In this document: positions 49,063 to 58,301 of the stretch, one piece after another
Layout of the letters: each line of letters opens with the position of its first letter
How positions within the stretch are numbered: position 1 is the first letter of the stretch
The notes under the pieces: model-generated
The model's database searches: none
What the model saw: only the letters and a program-made list of their open reading frames with translations
Told to the model about the DNA's origin: nothing
Program-made: the position numbers and the translations under genes
Assembly (NCBI RefSeq): GCF_001612845.1
Contig: NZ_BDBF01000001.1
Span: forward strand, 186,001-250,000
Source of the DNA: Nocardia elegans NBRC 108235
GTDB taxonomy: Bacteria; Actinomycetota; Actinomycetes; Mycobacteriales; Mycobacteriaceae
Length of the DNA stretch: 64,000 bases
Direction of reading: 5' to 3'

Positions 49063-49257
49063 TCACCCGTGGGCGTGATCGAACCACTGATACGGGATCG
49101 ACCAGTCCCATTCGGCCGCGGCCGCTTCGGCGTCGCGGTAGTCGTCGACCTGGCACTCGTTCAGGTAGACCGGAACCATCGCGCCGAAACCCGCACCCAG
49201 CGCGGACAATCCGTTCAGCACACAGCGCCACAGAGCGGACCTCTCGAGTCGGTGCAC
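49063..49257 (-). CDS. small hypothetical protein with one hydrophobic segment
   Basis: 64-residue protein, GTG 49257 preceded by a near-perfect AAGGAGG (49267-49273) with 9-base spacing, which makes it credible. A hydrophobic stretch (LNGLSALGAGFGAMVPVYL) may span the membrane; the rest is acidic and aromatic (DYRDAEAAAAEWDWSIPYQWFDHAHG). Not recognised. It lies between an SDR and the carboxylic acid reductase. Confidence 0.62.
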   Translation of the reverse strand: MHRLERSALWRCVLNGLSALGAGFGAMVPVYLNECQVDDYRDAEAAAAEWDWSIPYQWFDHAHG

Positions 49258-49390
49258 CGGAATCGACCTCCTTGTCGCACTCGGCGAGCGCCCGGGGCGA
49301 CGCGATCACCCTCGGCGCCTTCGCCGACCAACGCTGTGGGGCAAAACGGTACGCCCGGCAGGCCCCGGCTGTGTCCGGTTTCGGCAATCT

Positions 49391-52300
49391 TCACAGCAGA
49401 CCCGCGGCGGTCAGATCCCGGACGTATTTGCCGATCAATTCCCGGCTCAGGTGCGGAATGTCGCCGTCCGGGCCGGTTCCCGCCGCCCGCACGGCGGCCC
49501 GGAACCGCTCGGCCGGCAGCGCCGATCCCGGAACGGCCGGGGCCGGACGACGGAAGGCATGCAGCAGCGGCAGAACCGAATGCCGCCGCTGCCGCTCGGG
49601 CAGGGCACGCAGTGCGGTCTCGAAACGCGCCAGCCAGTCGGCGTAGTCGGCGATGCGAGTGATGCGGTGACCGTCGGCGACGAGCCAGTCGACGAAGGTG
49701 TCCAGGCCGATGCCGTCGTCGTGCGGGTTGAGCACGTCGAAGGTGTCGAATCCGCTGTCGGCGCCGGGCCCGAGCGCGGTGATGGCGGCGGCGGTGAAGT
49801 CCGCGGGAAGGCCGTCGTAGTGGGCGCGGGCGCGCCCCCCGTCGGCGGCCGGGCGGTAGAACGATTCCGGTGCGAGGCCGGTGGCGAGCACGCTGAGCAG
49901 CAACCGGGTGAACAAGTCGGGCAGATTGAACTGCCCGGCGAATTCGCTGTGCGCGAGGATCATGTCGGACCGGAAGACCGCGACCGGAAGTCCGCACAGG
50001 TCGTGCGCCTCGCGCAGCAACACCTCACCGGCCCATTTACTGTTGCCGTACCCGTTGGCGTAGCCGCCGTCGATGATCCGTTCGGGGCTGATCTCGCGGA
50101 TATCGCCGTCCTCGGTGAAGCGCGCGGGGTCGACCTGGGAGGCTACCGCGACCGTGGACAGATAGGTCACCGGCTTGCGGCGCGCGGTGATCGCCAAGCG
50201 GACGACCTCGGCCGTTCCCACCACGTTCGGCCCGAACAGCTGGTCGTAGGGCAGCACGTGATTGACCAGCGCCGCCGGGTGCACCACCAGGTCGACTGTT
50301 TCGGCGAGTTCGCGCCACCGGTCCTCGCCCAGCCCGAAATTCGGTTCGCCGATATCACCCGGCACGACGGTCAGCCGGCGTTCGGCGAGCTCCCGATACC
50401 GTTGCAGCAGAACCGGATCCCCGCTGTCGAACGCCTCGTCCAGACGCGCCCGCGCGGCGTCGGCGTCACGGCCGCGGATCACACAGATCAGGGTGCCGTC
50501 GCAGGCGTCGAGCCGGTGCAGCCATTCCAGGCACAGGAACCGGCCGAGGTAGCCGTTCGCCCCGGTCAGCAGAACCGTGCGCGGCGGGGCCGGTGCGGGC
50601 GGCAGAGACTTTGCGGCAGTGAGGGTCTCGTGGTCGATGAACGCGTCGAGGGTCAGATCCGCGGCCCGCACCCGCGTGCCGCGCCCGTGCACGGTGGCGA
50701 GCGTGGGGCGGCGGCCGCCGCCGCGGCGTTCGGTGTCGATGTGTTCGGCCAAGCACCGCAATGTATTCGCCGGATGGACGATGGTGCCCACCGGCACCTC
50801 CACGCCGAACAGTTCGCTCAGCAGATTCGACAGCGACAGCGCCGAGAGCGAATCGCCGCCGAGGTCGGTGAAATGCGCCTCCGGCCGGATATCGCCACTC
50901 GCGCAGCCCAGCAGGGCCCGCGCGGCGCGGCCCACCGTCTCCAGCACGGGACGATCCGCCGCACCGTGGCGCAGTGCCGCCAGTTCGTCGGCCTGTTCCT
51001 GGGACAGTTCGGCGTAGAGCCGCTCCAGGCGCTCGCCGTAGCGTTCCTTCAGCTTGGGCCGCAACAACTTTCCGATTCCCGACAGCAGACCGTTGTCCTG
51101 AGTGAACGGTTCGGCCTCGAGCAGGAAGTCGCGCGGAATCTCGTAACTGTTGAGCCCGGCCTCCTTCGCCAGCTCCTGCAGCGATTCGGCCAGTGCCGCA
51201 CGGGGATCCGGGAGCGCCAGCGCCTCGTCGGTCGGCACGATCACCGCGAGCAGGTAGGCGCGTTCGCTGCTGCCGTAGACGAAGATCTGACGGATCAGCG
51301 CGCTGGTGGAGAACACCGACTCCAGCTTCGCCACGGTGACGAACTCGCCCTGTGACAGCTTGAGCACGTTGTTGCGGCGATCGACGTAGACCAGATGGTC
51401 GGGGCCGAGTTCGGCGACCACGTCGCCGGTGCGGTAGAAGCCGTCCTCGTCGAACATCTCCGCGGTGATCTCGGGGCGTTTGAAATATCCCGGGAACATG
51501 GTGGTGGTCTTGAGCAGCAGTTCACCGCGCGGATGGGGCTGGTCGGTGCCGAAGTAGCCGAGTTCGGGGACGTCGGCGAGCTTGTAGTCCAGCACCGGCG
51601 GGCGCCGGACCTTGTTGTCGACGATGACGCTGCCGCCGGCCTCGGTGGAGCCGTATCCGTCGTGCAGGCCGATGGTCAGCACGGATTCCATGAAGGCACG
51701 CATCTCCGGCGCCAGCGGCGCGCTGGCACACATCGCGCCGAGAAAGCGGCCACCCAGAAGTCGTTCGCGTAGTTCGGCTTTCACCTCGTCCTCGATGACG
51801 CCGCGCTCACCGCCGGCCGCGATCCGGGTCTCGACCTCACCCTGGTGGTGTTGCAGCAGCATCTCGCAGACGCGCGGAACGAAGACCAGTTCCGTGGGCC
51901 GGGTCAGCTCCAGATCCTCGAACAGCGTCGACATATCGCTGCGCGCGGTGAAGTAGGCGGTCCCGCCACGAGCGAGCGTGCCGCCCAGTTGCAGACGGCC
52001 CGCCACATGGCTGAGCGGCAGATAGTTGAGGGTGATCGCGGGCACCGGCGCCTTGGCGGTGTACAACCACATCGCCGCGGCCAGGCGGTCGGTGTACATG
52101 GCGCCCTTGGGCGTTCCGGTGCTGCCGGAGGTGTAGATGAGCAGCGACAACGGATCGTCGCCGGGCGCGCTCGCGAGCGGCACGGCCGGGAGGGCGAAAC
52201 CGTGCTCGACGAGATCGTGCAGCGAGTCGAACGCGATCTCGCGACCCGATTCGGCCAGCCGGGCGCGCGCCGCCGCGACGGCCGCGCGTTCGTCATCGTC

Positions 52301-52873
52301 GCCGGTGCTGTCGAAGACGACCAGTTGCCCGATCGTCGCACTCGCCAGCGCGGCCTCGACAGCGGCGTCGAGCAGTTCGGCGCTGCAGGCCAGTACCCGC
52401 GCCTCGGTCTCCGCGATGATCGAATTCCATTGCGCGACAGCGGCGGTGGCCTGGAGCGGCACCGCCACGGTGCCGAGCCGCACGCCCGCGAGGTCGACGG
52501 TGACGTAATCGCTGCTGACGAATCCGACGGTGCACACGAAATCACCGGCGCGCACCCCCGCGGCCTGCCACGCACTCGCCAGCGCCCCGGCGCGCGACCA
52601 CAGCTGCCGATAGCTCAGGGTTTCGAAGCGCGGCAGCAGCCGCCGCACCCGGCGCCCCTCGGCGTCGACGACGATCTCACCGGCCCGCTGCCCGACGGCC
52701 GGACGGTCGGCGTACGCGGTCATGACAGTGTCGACCAGTTCGGCCAGGCGCAGGCCCGGGCGTGCGAGTGCGGCGCTGACGTCCGCATCCGGCCATGCCG
52801 CCCGCACCTCGTCGTCGGCCATCGCCGCCGCGAGGCGCCGTTTACGCTCGGTCTTCTGCACGTCATCGGGCAT
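49391..52873 (-). CDS. car: carboxylic acid reductase (A-T-R)
   Basis: Large 1160-residue enzyme reducing carboxylic acids to aldehydes with ATP and NADPH. Residues about 60-640 are the adenylation domain ([31 protein letters not shown]), about 650-730 the carrier domain with the phosphopantetheine Ser675 (LGGDSLSAL), and about 760-1160 the reductase ([27 protein letters not shown]). Needs a phosphopantetheinyl transferase encoded elsewhere. ATG 52873 follows AGGGAG by 8 bases. Similar to the N. iowensis Car (1174 residues, from memory). A palindrome lies upstream at 52949. Confidence 0.96.
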   Translation of the reverse strand: MPDDVQKTERKRRLAAAMADDEVRAAWPDADVSAALARPGLRLAELVDTVMTAYADRPAVGQRAGEIVVDAEGRRVRRLLPRFETLSYRQLWSRAGALASAWQAAGVRAGDFVCTVGFVSSDYVTVDLAGVRLGTVAVPLQATAAVAQWNSIIAETEARVLACSAELLDAAVEAALASATIGQLVVFDSTGDDDERAAVAAARARLAESGREIAFDSLHDLVEHGFALPAVPLASAPGDDPLSLLIYTSGSTGTPKGAMYTDRLAAAMWLYTAKAPVPAITLNYLPLSHVAGRLQLGGTLARGGTAYFTARSDMSTLFEDLELTRPTELVFVPRVCEMLLQHHQGEVETRIAAGGERGVIEDEVKAELRERLLGGRFLGAMCASAPLAPEMRAFMESVLTIGLHDGYGSTEAGGSVIVDNKVRRPPVLDYKLADVPELGYFGTDQPHPRGELLLKTTTMFPGYFKRPEITAEMFDEDGFYRTGDVVAELGPDHLVYVDRRNNVLKLSQGEFVTVAKLESVFSTSALIRQIFVYGSSERAYLLAVIVPTDEALALPDPRAALAESLQELAKEAGLNSYEIPRDFLLEAEPFTQDNGLLSGIGKLLRPKLKERYGERLERLYAELSQEQADELAALRHGAADRPVLETVGRAARALLGCASGDIRPEAHFTDLGGDSLSALSLSNLLSELFGVEVPVGTIVHPANTLRCLAEHIDTERRGGGRRPTLATVHGRGTRVRAADLTLDAFIDHETLTAAKSLPPAPAPPRTVLLTGANGYLGRFLCLEWLHRLDACDGTLICVIRGRDADAARARLDEAFDSGDPVLLQRYRELAERRLTVVPGDIGEPNFGLGEDRWRELAETVDLVVHPAALVNHVLPYDQLFGPNVVGTAEVVRLAITARRKPVTYLSTVAVASQVDPARFTEDGDIREISPERIIDGGYANGYGNSKWAGEVLLREAHDLCGLPVAVFRSDMILAHSEFAGQFNLPDLFTRLLLSVLATGLAPESFYRPAADGGRARAHYDGLPADFTAAAITALGPGADSGFDTFDVLNPHDDGIGLDTFVDWLVADGHRITRIADYADWLARFETALRALPERQRRHSVLPLLHAFRRPAPAVPGSALPAERFRAAVRAAGTGPDGDIPHLSRELIGKYVRDLTAAGLL

Positions 52874-52948
52874 GGGTGGGTCTCCCTGGGTCGTCTACCG
52901 GCGGACGAGTCGTCCCCACGCGCCACTGTAGCGCGCATCACGGTTAAC

Positions 52949-52961
52949 TTAGCTCCGCTAA
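52949..52961. promoter_or_regulatory. short palindrome upstream of car
   Basis: TTAGC-TCC-GCTAA, flanked by GTTAAC and CTAC, an extended dyad in an AT-rich patch 76 bases upstream of car. Probable repressor site. The whole 52874-53177 gap (304 bases) holds no gene; beside this site it contains only the trx promoter region. Confidence 0.45.
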
Positions 52962-53138
52962 CTACCCGTTCGTCAAGCCTTTGCGCCAACAATTCGGTAG
53001 GCAGCAGCGGAAATGCCTACTCACATGATGGTTGCACCACCCCTGGGTGTTCTTCGATTCCAGCGTGAAGACGTCTCCGTTCCGGCACCGGGGCGAGACT
53101 CCGCGTGGAATAAGTGCGCCACCCACACGCTTCCATAA

Positions 53139-53154
53139 ATACCCCCCGGGGTAT
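53139..53154. promoter_or_regulatory. CsoR/CstR-type operator upstream of trx
   Basis: ATACCCC-CC-GGGGTAT, a 7-2-7 palindrome matching the G-rich consensus I recall for CsoR-family repressors (copper or persulfide sensors). It overlaps the likely trx promoter, 24 bases before the start. No csoR-like gene is in the window. Confidence 0.65.
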
Positions 53155-53177
53155 ATGACCCAAGAGAGAAGAGAGAC

Positions 53178-53546
53178 ATGGCAACTACGACAGTGACCAA
53201 GGCGAACTTCGACCAGGTCGTCGCGGGCTCGGACCTGGTGGTTCTGGACTTCTGGGCATCTTGGTGCGGTCCGTGCCGGATGTTCGCGCCGATCTTCGAG
53301 CGCGTCGCCGCGAAGCATCCGGACGTCGTGTTCGGAAAGGTCGACACCGAGGCGGAACAGGAGTTGGCGGGCGCGTTCCGGATCAGCTCCATTCCGACGC
53401 TGATGATCGTCCGCGACGGTGTCGTGCTGTACGCGCGGCCGGGCGTCGTCCCCGAAGACGCACTGGAGCAACTCATTTCACGGGCACGCGAGTTGAACAT
53501 GGACGACGTGCGCCGAGAGATGGCCGCGCAGGCGGCGCGAGTGTGA
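53178..53546 (+). CDS. trxA: thioredoxin
   Basis: Cytoplasmic disulfide reductase of 122 residues. The active site is WASWCGPCRM, the cis-Pro is in SSIPTLMI, and the family's VDTEAEQELAGAFRI segment is present. ATG 53178 follows an AGAGAGAAGAGAG purine run. A CsoR/CstR-type palindrome upstream suggests induction by copper or persulfide. The C-terminus has an extra helical tail (ELNMDDVRREMAAQAARV) of about 20 residues beyond the usual fold. Stress genes (hibernation factor, USP) follow. Confidence 0.95.
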   Translation: MATTTVTKANFDQVVAGSDLVVLDFWASWCGPCRMFAPIFERVAAKHPDVVFGKVDTEAEQELAGAFRISSIPTLMIVRDGVVLYARPGVVPEDALEQLISRARELNMDDVRREMAAQAARV

Positions 53547-53596
53547 GCCGGGTCGCTGCCGGATCGCCCCTCGGAACCACCGCGGCTTCGCCGATT

Positions 53597-53622
53597 GTTC
53601 GGCCGCCGAGAAGCGGCCGAAC
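53597..53622 (+). terminator. hairpin after trx
   Basis: GTTCGGCCGC (53597-53606) and GCGGCCGAAC (53613-53622) form a perfect 10-base stem with a 6-base loop, 50 bases after the trx stop. No T-run follows. Confidence 0.65.
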
Positions 53623-53685
53623 GGCAGCGGCACGGTGACTTTGTGCCCTCTCGCACCGGGGCGCGCGGATGCGACTGTCCTCCTC

Positions 53686-54522
53686 ATGCAGAACACCGTT
53701 TCGCCGGCGGAGCCGATCCTCCAGGTCTCCGCCGGCCGCTATGTGTCGGATGCGGGAGCGGACTACGCGCGGGAGAAGATCGGGCGTGCGCTGGCCCACG
53801 CGTCGGAGCCCGTCCTGTCCGCGCGAGTGCGGCTCACCGGTCACGGTGATCCCGCCCTCGGCGGATCGGTTGTCGCCCAGGCCAATGTGAATCTCGCCGG
53901 TCGCCCGGTGCGGGTGCAGGTCACCGGCACGAGCACGCGCGAAGCCGTGGACCTGCTCCGGGCGCGGCTCGAGTCACGCCTCGCCCGCATCTCGCGACAC
54001 TGGGAAGCCGTACGAGGGGGACGGGGAGCCGGGGCGGTCCACGAATGGCGGCACGGCGCTGCTCCGCGAAACGGATTGCCGTACCACCCGCGTCCGGCCG
54101 AGGAGCGTCGAGTCGTGCGGCACAAGTCGTACGCGCTGACGAACGAGACCGTCGACGAGGCGGCCTTCGACATGGAGCTCATGGACTACGAGTTCCAGCT
54201 GTTCACCGAATACGGCAGCCGCGTCGACAGCATCCTGTATCGCGACGGCGCCACGGGTTACCGTCTGGCGCAGGTGGATCCGCGTCCCGACGCGGTGACC
54301 CGCGGCTTGCCGGCATTGTCCGTCAGCAGCCGGCAGGCGCCACGGCTGAGCGTGCCCGAGGCGATCACCCGGCTGGAACTGACCGGATGGCCGTTCGTCT
54401 TCTTCCGGGACCGGGACCTCGATCGCGGCTGCGTGCTCTATCACCGCTACGACGGGCACTACGGCCTGATCACGCCTTCCGACGCCGCAGACCGCACCGA
54501 CGCCGCGGACCGCACCGAATAG
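53686..54522 (+). CDS. long ribosome hibernation factor (HPF/RafH-like)
   Basis: Protein of 278 residues. The N-terminal half is HPF/YfiA-like (RVRLTGHGDPALGGSVVAQANVNLAGRPVRVQVTG), followed by two S30EA/sigma-54-modulation C-terminal domains (DEAAFDMELMDYEFQLFTE ... SILYRDGATGYRLAQV; AITRLELTGWPFVFFRD ... LYHRYDGHYGLITP). A tandem C-terminal arrangement is what I recall for mycobacterial RafH, a hypoxia-induced factor. ATG 53686 has no strong ribosome site and may be leaderless. A DosR-like site may lie at 53634-53648. USP gene follows 30 bases later. Confidence 0.85.
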   Translation: MQNTVSPAEPILQVSAGRYVSDAGADYAREKIGRALAHASEPVLSARVRLTGHGDPALGGSVVAQANVNLAGRPVRVQVTGTSTREAVDLLRARLESRLARISRHWEAVRGGRGAGAVHEWRHGAAPRNGLPYHPRPAEERRVVRHKSYALTNETVDEAAFDMELMDYEFQLFTEYGSRVDSILYRDGATGYRLAQVDPRPDAVTRGLPALSVSSRQAPRLSVPEAITRLELTGWPFVFFRDRDLDRGCVLYHRYDGHYGLITPSDAADRTDAADRTE

Positions 54523-54552
54523 GCCCGGCGCACACGGGAAGAGGAGACACCT

Positions 54553-55488
54553 ATGACCGGACCGGATACACCGGCGATCGTGGTCGGCGCCGACGGCTCG
54601 GAGATCGCGCTGCAAGCCGTGGTGTGGGCCGCCGTCGAGGCCGCGTTGCAGCACTGCGCGCTGCACATCGTCACGTCCTACGGCGTAGCGCCGAATCCGG
54701 GCCTGACCGCGGTGCTGGCCGCCGCGGAACAGCAGTGGCTGCGCGCGGACGGGGAACGCGTACTGGCCGAAGCGGCGGCGGTGGCGCGCCACGCCACACC
54801 CGATGCGACGCTGGCGATCAGCACCGAACTGAGTTTCGACATGATCATCCCCACCCTGCTCGAGCATTCGGCGCGGGCGCGGATGGTGGTGGTCGGCAGC
54901 CATGGCCGCGGGGCGATCGGGCGGATGGTGCTCGGCTCGGTCAGCACCGCGCTCAGCCGGCACGCGCACTGCCCGGTCGCGGTCGTGCACGGCGATCCGG
55001 CCGCCGACGCCGGATGGGCGCGGAAACCGGTCGTGGTCGGAGTGGACGGCACCGCGAACAGCGTCCCGGCCGTCGAACTCGCCTTCGCCGAGGCGTCCCG
55101 GCGCGGGGCCGGGTTGGTCGCGGTACACGCCTGGAGCGATCGGAGCGGTTACGACCTCCCCGTGGTCGGCTGGGAGGCGATTCGCGAGACCGAGCGGGTG
55201 GTGCTGGCCGAGAGACTGGCCGGCTGGGCGGAACGGTTCCCGGAGGTATCGGTCGAGCGAGTCGTGATGTGCGACAGCCCCGTTCGGGCGCTGCTCGCCC
55301 GCTGCGAGGACGCGCAACTGCTGGTGGTCGGTACCCACGGGCGCGGCGGGTTTCCCGGTCTGGTGCTGGGTTCGACCAGTACCGCGCTGCTACATCTCGC
55401 GCACTGTCCGACGATCGTCGTCCGGGGCGGCGAGGCCGACGCGGCGGTCACCGAACACGTAACCGCCGGGGCGGAAGGCGTCGCATGA
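54553..55488 (+). CDS. tandem universal stress protein
   Basis: Two USP domains in 311 residues. Each has the ATP-binding G-x2-G-x9-G-S/T motif: GSHGRGAIGRMVLGSVS near residue 115 and GTHGRGGFPGLVLGSTS near 260; the start (IVVGADGSEIALQAVVWA) and the middle (VVVGVDGTANSVPAVELAF) are the two beta-1 strands. Mycobacterial paralogues are hypoxia/DosR genes. It has GAGGAGA before the ATG and lies 30 bases after the hibernation factor, so the two are probably one operon. Confidence 0.93.
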   Translation: MTGPDTPAIVVGADGSEIALQAVVWAAVEAALQHCALHIVTSYGVAPNPGLTAVLAAAEQQWLRADGERVLAEAAAVARHATPDATLAISTELSFDMIIPTLLEHSARARMVVVGSHGRGAIGRMVLGSVSTALSRHAHCPVAVVHGDPAADAGWARKPVVVGVDGTANSVPAVELAFAEASRRGAGLVAVHAWSDRSGYDLPVVGWEAIRETERVVLAERLAGWAERFPEVSVERVVMCDSPVRALLARCEDAQLLVVGTHGRGGFPGLVLGSTSTALLHLAHCPTIVVRGGEADAAVTEHVTAGAEGVA

Positions 55489-55575
55489 GTGCCGGCTCGT
55501 TCCGCGACGACGAGGGGCCCCGGCCGGTAATTCGTCTACCGAAATTGGTCAGCCCCGCTCGGTAGCATCCACCGC

Positions 55576-56013
55576 ATGCCCATCAAACTCGAGAACGTCG
55601 GCATCGCCGTTCGCGACCTCGAAGCAGCGATCGCCTTCTTCACCGACCTCGGTCTCACGGTTCTCGGCCGGGACACGGTCAGTGGTGAATGGACCGACAC
55701 CGCCGTCGGTCTCGACGGCAATCACGCCAAGATCGCCATGCTCCAGACCCCGGACGGTCACGGTCGCCTCGAGCTCTTCGAGTACATCCACCCGGATGCG
55801 ATCGAGACGGAACCCACCCGCCCCAACGAGATCGGCATGCACCGGGTCGCCTTCTCGGTCGACGACATCGACACAGCCCTCGAGATCGCCGCGAAGCACG
55901 GCTGCCATCCGCTTCGCGGCGTCGCGACCTATCAGGACATCTACAAGCTCACCTACCTCCGCGGCCCGAGCGGAATCCTCGTGATGCTCGCCGAGGAGCT
56001 GAAGAAGGACTGA
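55576..56013 (+). CDS. VOC family protein
   Basis: Single VOC domain of 145 residues: KLENVGIAVRDLEAAIAFFTDLGL, LFEYIHP, MHRVAFSVDDIDTALEIAAKHGC, YKLTYLRGPSGILVMLAEEL. Candidate metal ligands are an N-terminal Asn instead of the usual His (LENVG), Glu (LELFE), His (GMHRV) and Glu (MLAEE), so the first ligand is altered. ATG 55576 lies after TAGCAT and may be leaderless. Unknown substrate; resistance or isomerisation are possible. Confidence 0.85.
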   Translation: MPIKLENVGIAVRDLEAAIAFFTDLGLTVLGRDTVSGEWTDTAVGLDGNHAKIAMLQTPDGHGRLELFEYIHPDAIETEPTRPNEIGMHRVAFSVDDIDTALEIAAKHGCHPLRGVATYQDIYKLTYLRGPSGILVMLAEELKKD

Positions 56014-56078
56014 CGGCGGATCGTGCCCGCTACCCCGCCGGATCCTCCACAACGACATGCCGCGCCCGGCGATGTTAA

Positions 56079-56444
56079 TGTCGTTGCGGCAGAGTAACTT
56101 TCCGTCCATGTCCTCGTCTCGAGCGCGCGACTCCACTCGCGGGCCAGCAGCTCCCGCACGTCGGCGGAACCAGCGGTAGCGACCTGCAGCCGCTGCTGGA
56201 CCAGCTCGATCCCCATACGAAGGAGGTCTTCATGACCATCGCCGAAGAGCTGGAGGCCCGCGGGGAAGCGCGTGGCGAGGCACGCGGGGAGGCACGGGTG
56301 TTGCTTCAGCAGCTCGCGTTCAAGTTCGGGCCGCTGCCGGAATCGGTCACCGGGACCGTGCACGCGGCGCGGCCCGAAGAAGTGCGGAAATGGGCGCTAC
56401 GAATCCTCACCGCGGACACACTGGCCGCCGTCTTCGACCGATAG
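56079..56444 (+). pseudogene. Rpn-like nuclease/transposase C-terminal remnant
   Basis: The open part from ATG 56232 encodes AEELEARGEARGEARGEARVLLQQLAFKFGPLPESV, the Glu/Ala/Arg-repeat and FGPLP tail seen at the end of Rpn/PD-(D/E)XK-type proteins. Upstream, in frame, DLQPLLDQLDPHTKEVFM continues back to a stop at 56076, with no start and no nuclease domain. So only the C-terminal piece remains. Alternatively a small gene of 70 residues (56232-56444, GGAGG site before ATG) may still be expressed. Confidence 0.5.
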
Positions 56445-56596
56445 GTTTCGAGGCCATCCTGCGTGGTGCCGGATCGTCGGAACAGCAGACGACGGTCGTG
56501 CATCGATGCCTCCGCGGCAGCCTTCTCCTCCCATGTAAAGATTCGGTCGCGGACGGGGCATCCAACTGGGCGCATGAACGGCGGGTGATACGGGAA

Positions 56597-56635
56597 AACC
56601 CTCGAAGCCCTTGGGGTGCAGCGGCTTCGAGGGTT
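56597..56635 (-). terminator. terminator of the XRE-DUF397 operon
   Basis: AACCCTCGAAGCC and GGCTTCGAGGGTT form a perfect 13-base stem (56597-56609, 56623-56635) with a 13-base loop; on the minus strand the stem is followed by TTCCC. It lies 25 bases after the DUF397 stop. Confidence 0.8.
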
Positions 56636-56660
56636 CTCGGTTCGGGCGCGGAGCGGAGGC

Positions 56661-56867
56661 TTATGCCTGGTCGAACTTGCCGGCCTCGACGCTGGTGGTG
56701 AAGGCGGACCACTCCGAGGGAGTGAAGATCAGGGCCGGACCGGTGGGGTTCTTCGAATCACGTACGCCCACACCATCATCGAGGAACGCTACCTCGACAC
56801 AGTCCTTCGTAGAAGTGGACCGACTCGACTTGAACCACTTCGCCGTGGAGAGATCGTTGGTGCTCAC
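56661..56867 (-). CDS. DUF397 protein
   Basis: Protein of 68 residues: AKWFKSSRSTSTKDCVEVAFLDDGVGVRDSKNPTGPALIFTPSEWSAFTTSVEAGKFD, the DUF397 pattern (WxKSS, CVEVA, VRDSK, P-W-x-FT). GTG 56867 follows AAGGAG and overlaps the XRE stop (GTGA). Such proteins pair with XRE/DUF5753 regulators in actinobacteria (Scr1/Scr2-like, BldB-type relatives) and may act as their partners; toxicity or antitoxicity is not shown. Confidence 0.92.
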   Translation of the reverse strand: MSTNDLSTAKWFKSSRSTSTKDCVEVAFLDDGVGVRDSKNPTGPALIFTPSEWSAFTTSVEAGKFDQA

Positions 56868-57754
56868 CGGCTGTGCTCCTTGCAAATTTCGGACATCAAC
56901 TTCTTCGACTCGACCCCGTCCAACGCTACACGAGTGATCTCGCGCACGACTCGTTGATATCGCCGGATCTCGGTCTCTCGTTCCAGATAGAGGTCGCCTG
57001 CGTAACCCTCCGAGTAGACGATCGGAGGAGGCACCAGATTGGCCGAGAGGACTGGAAATTCCACCATCGTGAACGATCCTGCGAACCGCCCGACGTGCGG
57101 GCCCGCGCTGAACGGTGTGACCCGAATGTCGATGTTGGGGAGCTCGGACAGCGCGATCAGTTGGCGAATCTGCCCCGCGATGACAGCCTTCCCGCCGACC
57201 TGATCACGCAAGACCGCCTCCGACAGAAATGCGGCAATGTGCAGTTCCGGATCCTTCAATCGCTCTTGGCGATGCGTCTGCCATTCGATGCGCCGTTCCA
57301 GTTGCTCGGATGGCAGGTCGGGCGATTCTGCCCACGCTATAGCGCGGCGATACTCAGGAGTCTGCAGCAGTCCAGGAACGATCATCAACTGCCAGATCGT
57401 GAGTTTGTTGGCGGCATCCTCCAGGGCAAGATAGTGGTCGAATCCAGTAGTTTGCGCGTCCGCATACGCCCTCCACCAGCTGGCCGTCACCTTCCCCTCT
57501 CGCGATGCGCGAATCTCCTTCACCAGATCCAGGCAGATGCGCCGCTCCTCATCGGTCGCCCCGTAGCTGTCGCACAGCGCGTTCACTTGCAGACTGGTGA
57601 TCCGCGTCGTCTGACCCTCTTCGATGCGGCCGATGGTCTGATGCGATGTTTCCGCGATGCGCGCGGCCTGGGATTGTCCCATTCCCTTGGCATTTCGCAG
57701 CCGCCGCAGTTCACGCCCCAATGCTCGCTGCGCGAGTGTGCTCCCTGACCCCAT
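56864..57754 (-). CDS. XRE/DUF5753 regulator (Scr1-like)
   Basis: Protein of 296 residues. An N-terminal XRE helix-turn-helix (ELRRLRNAKGMGQSQAARIAETSHQTIGRIEEGQTT) is followed by the DUF5753 domain (YLALEDAANKLTIWQLMIVPGLLQTPEYRRAI, IEWQTHRQERL, FLSEAVLRDQVGG, VTPFSAGPHVGRFAGSFTMVEFP). ATG 57754 follows AGGGGAG by 7 bases. Paired with DUF397, divergent from three tiny genes; a direct repeat lies between. Confidence 0.92.
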   Translation of the reverse strand: MGSGSTLAQRALGRELRRLRNAKGMGQSQAARIAETSHQTIGRIEEGQTTRITSLQVNALCDSYGATDEERRICLDLVKEIRASREGKVTASWWRAYADAQTTGFDHYLALEDAANKLTIWQLMIVPGLLQTPEYRRAIAWAESPDLPSEQLERRIEWQTHRQERLKDPELHIAAFLSEAVLRDQVGGKAVIAGQIRQLIALSELPNIDIRVTPFSAGPHVGRFAGSFTMVEFPVLSANLVPPPIVYSEGYAGDLYLERETEIRRYQRVVREITRVALDGVESKKLMSEICKEHSR

Positions 57755-57788
57755 TCGTTAGCTCCCCTATCGATTGTGTCCCGGTTTT

Positions 57789-57813
57789 CTGGACAGGTCC
57801 CCACTGGACAGGT
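57789..57813. repeat. CTGGACAGGT direct repeat between divergent promoters
   Basis: CTGGACAGGT occurs at 57789-57798 and 57804-57813, 15 bases apart. Candidate binding site for the XRE protein. The rest of the 57755-57948 gap has no gene. Confidence 0.5.
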
Positions 57814-57948
57814 TGCTGGTAGACGAGTTCAAACAATCGGTACGGCAACGGATACCCGAAATCCCCACCATTCGACTACAACTCGCGGCCGAGTGGATGC
57901 AACCTCAACGCCGACAATCACTTTCACATCGCAGGGGAAGTATCCACC

Positions 57949-58116
57949 ATGGGACTGCTCAACCACGATCGAATGCCGATCATGACCGTCTCCTACGCAC
58001 ACATCATCATGCAATTGCATATCGACTGCGCTTTGTGCGTGTGCCCGGTCAAAAAGCAGGCGAAGCAGCGGCTCATCGAGGCAAAACACCTGGTGCCGGA
58101 TTCGGGTCGGGAGTGA
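57949..58116 (+). CDS. small Cys-containing hypothetical protein
   Basis: 55-residue protein, ATG 57949 with AGGGGAAG 8 bases earlier. The centre is HIDCALCVCPVKKQAKQR (C-x2-C-x-C), then a helical part ending in VPDSGRE. Not recognised. First of three tiny genes facing the XRE/DUF397 pair; its stop overlaps the next start by four bases (GTGA). Confidence 0.72.
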   Translation: MGLLNHDRMPIMTVSYAHIIMQLHIDCALCVCPVKKQAKQRLIEAKHLVPDSGRE

Positions 58117-58301
58117 AGCGGATGTTCTGGGAATTCGTTCTGCTGATCAGTATTCCGCTGGCGGTCATCGTGCTCGCGGTGTTCTGGCCCGAGCAGATTT
58201 CCAAGCCGGACACGCGATATTCGGTGCGCGCCATTCTCGACCGCATCGCCGACGAAGACCGAGCGCGAAAGGCGAAATACCGTGACCGATACCGGGAATA
58301 A
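58113..58301 (+). CDS. small membrane protein
   Basis: 62-residue protein, GTG 58113 (overlaps previous stop; ATG 58122 alternative). One membrane segment (MFWEFVLLISIPLAVIVLAVFW) and a charged helical tail (ILDRIADEDRARKAKYRDRYRE). Not recognised. It overlaps the next gene by 20 bases. Confidence 0.7.
   Translation: MKRMFWEFVLLISIPLAVIVLAVFWPEQISKPDTRYSVRAILDRIADEDRARKAKYRDRYRE

Noticed and set aside
56445..56596. Small frames after the Rpn remnant
   Set aside because: No ribosome site or codon bias; treated as non-coding.
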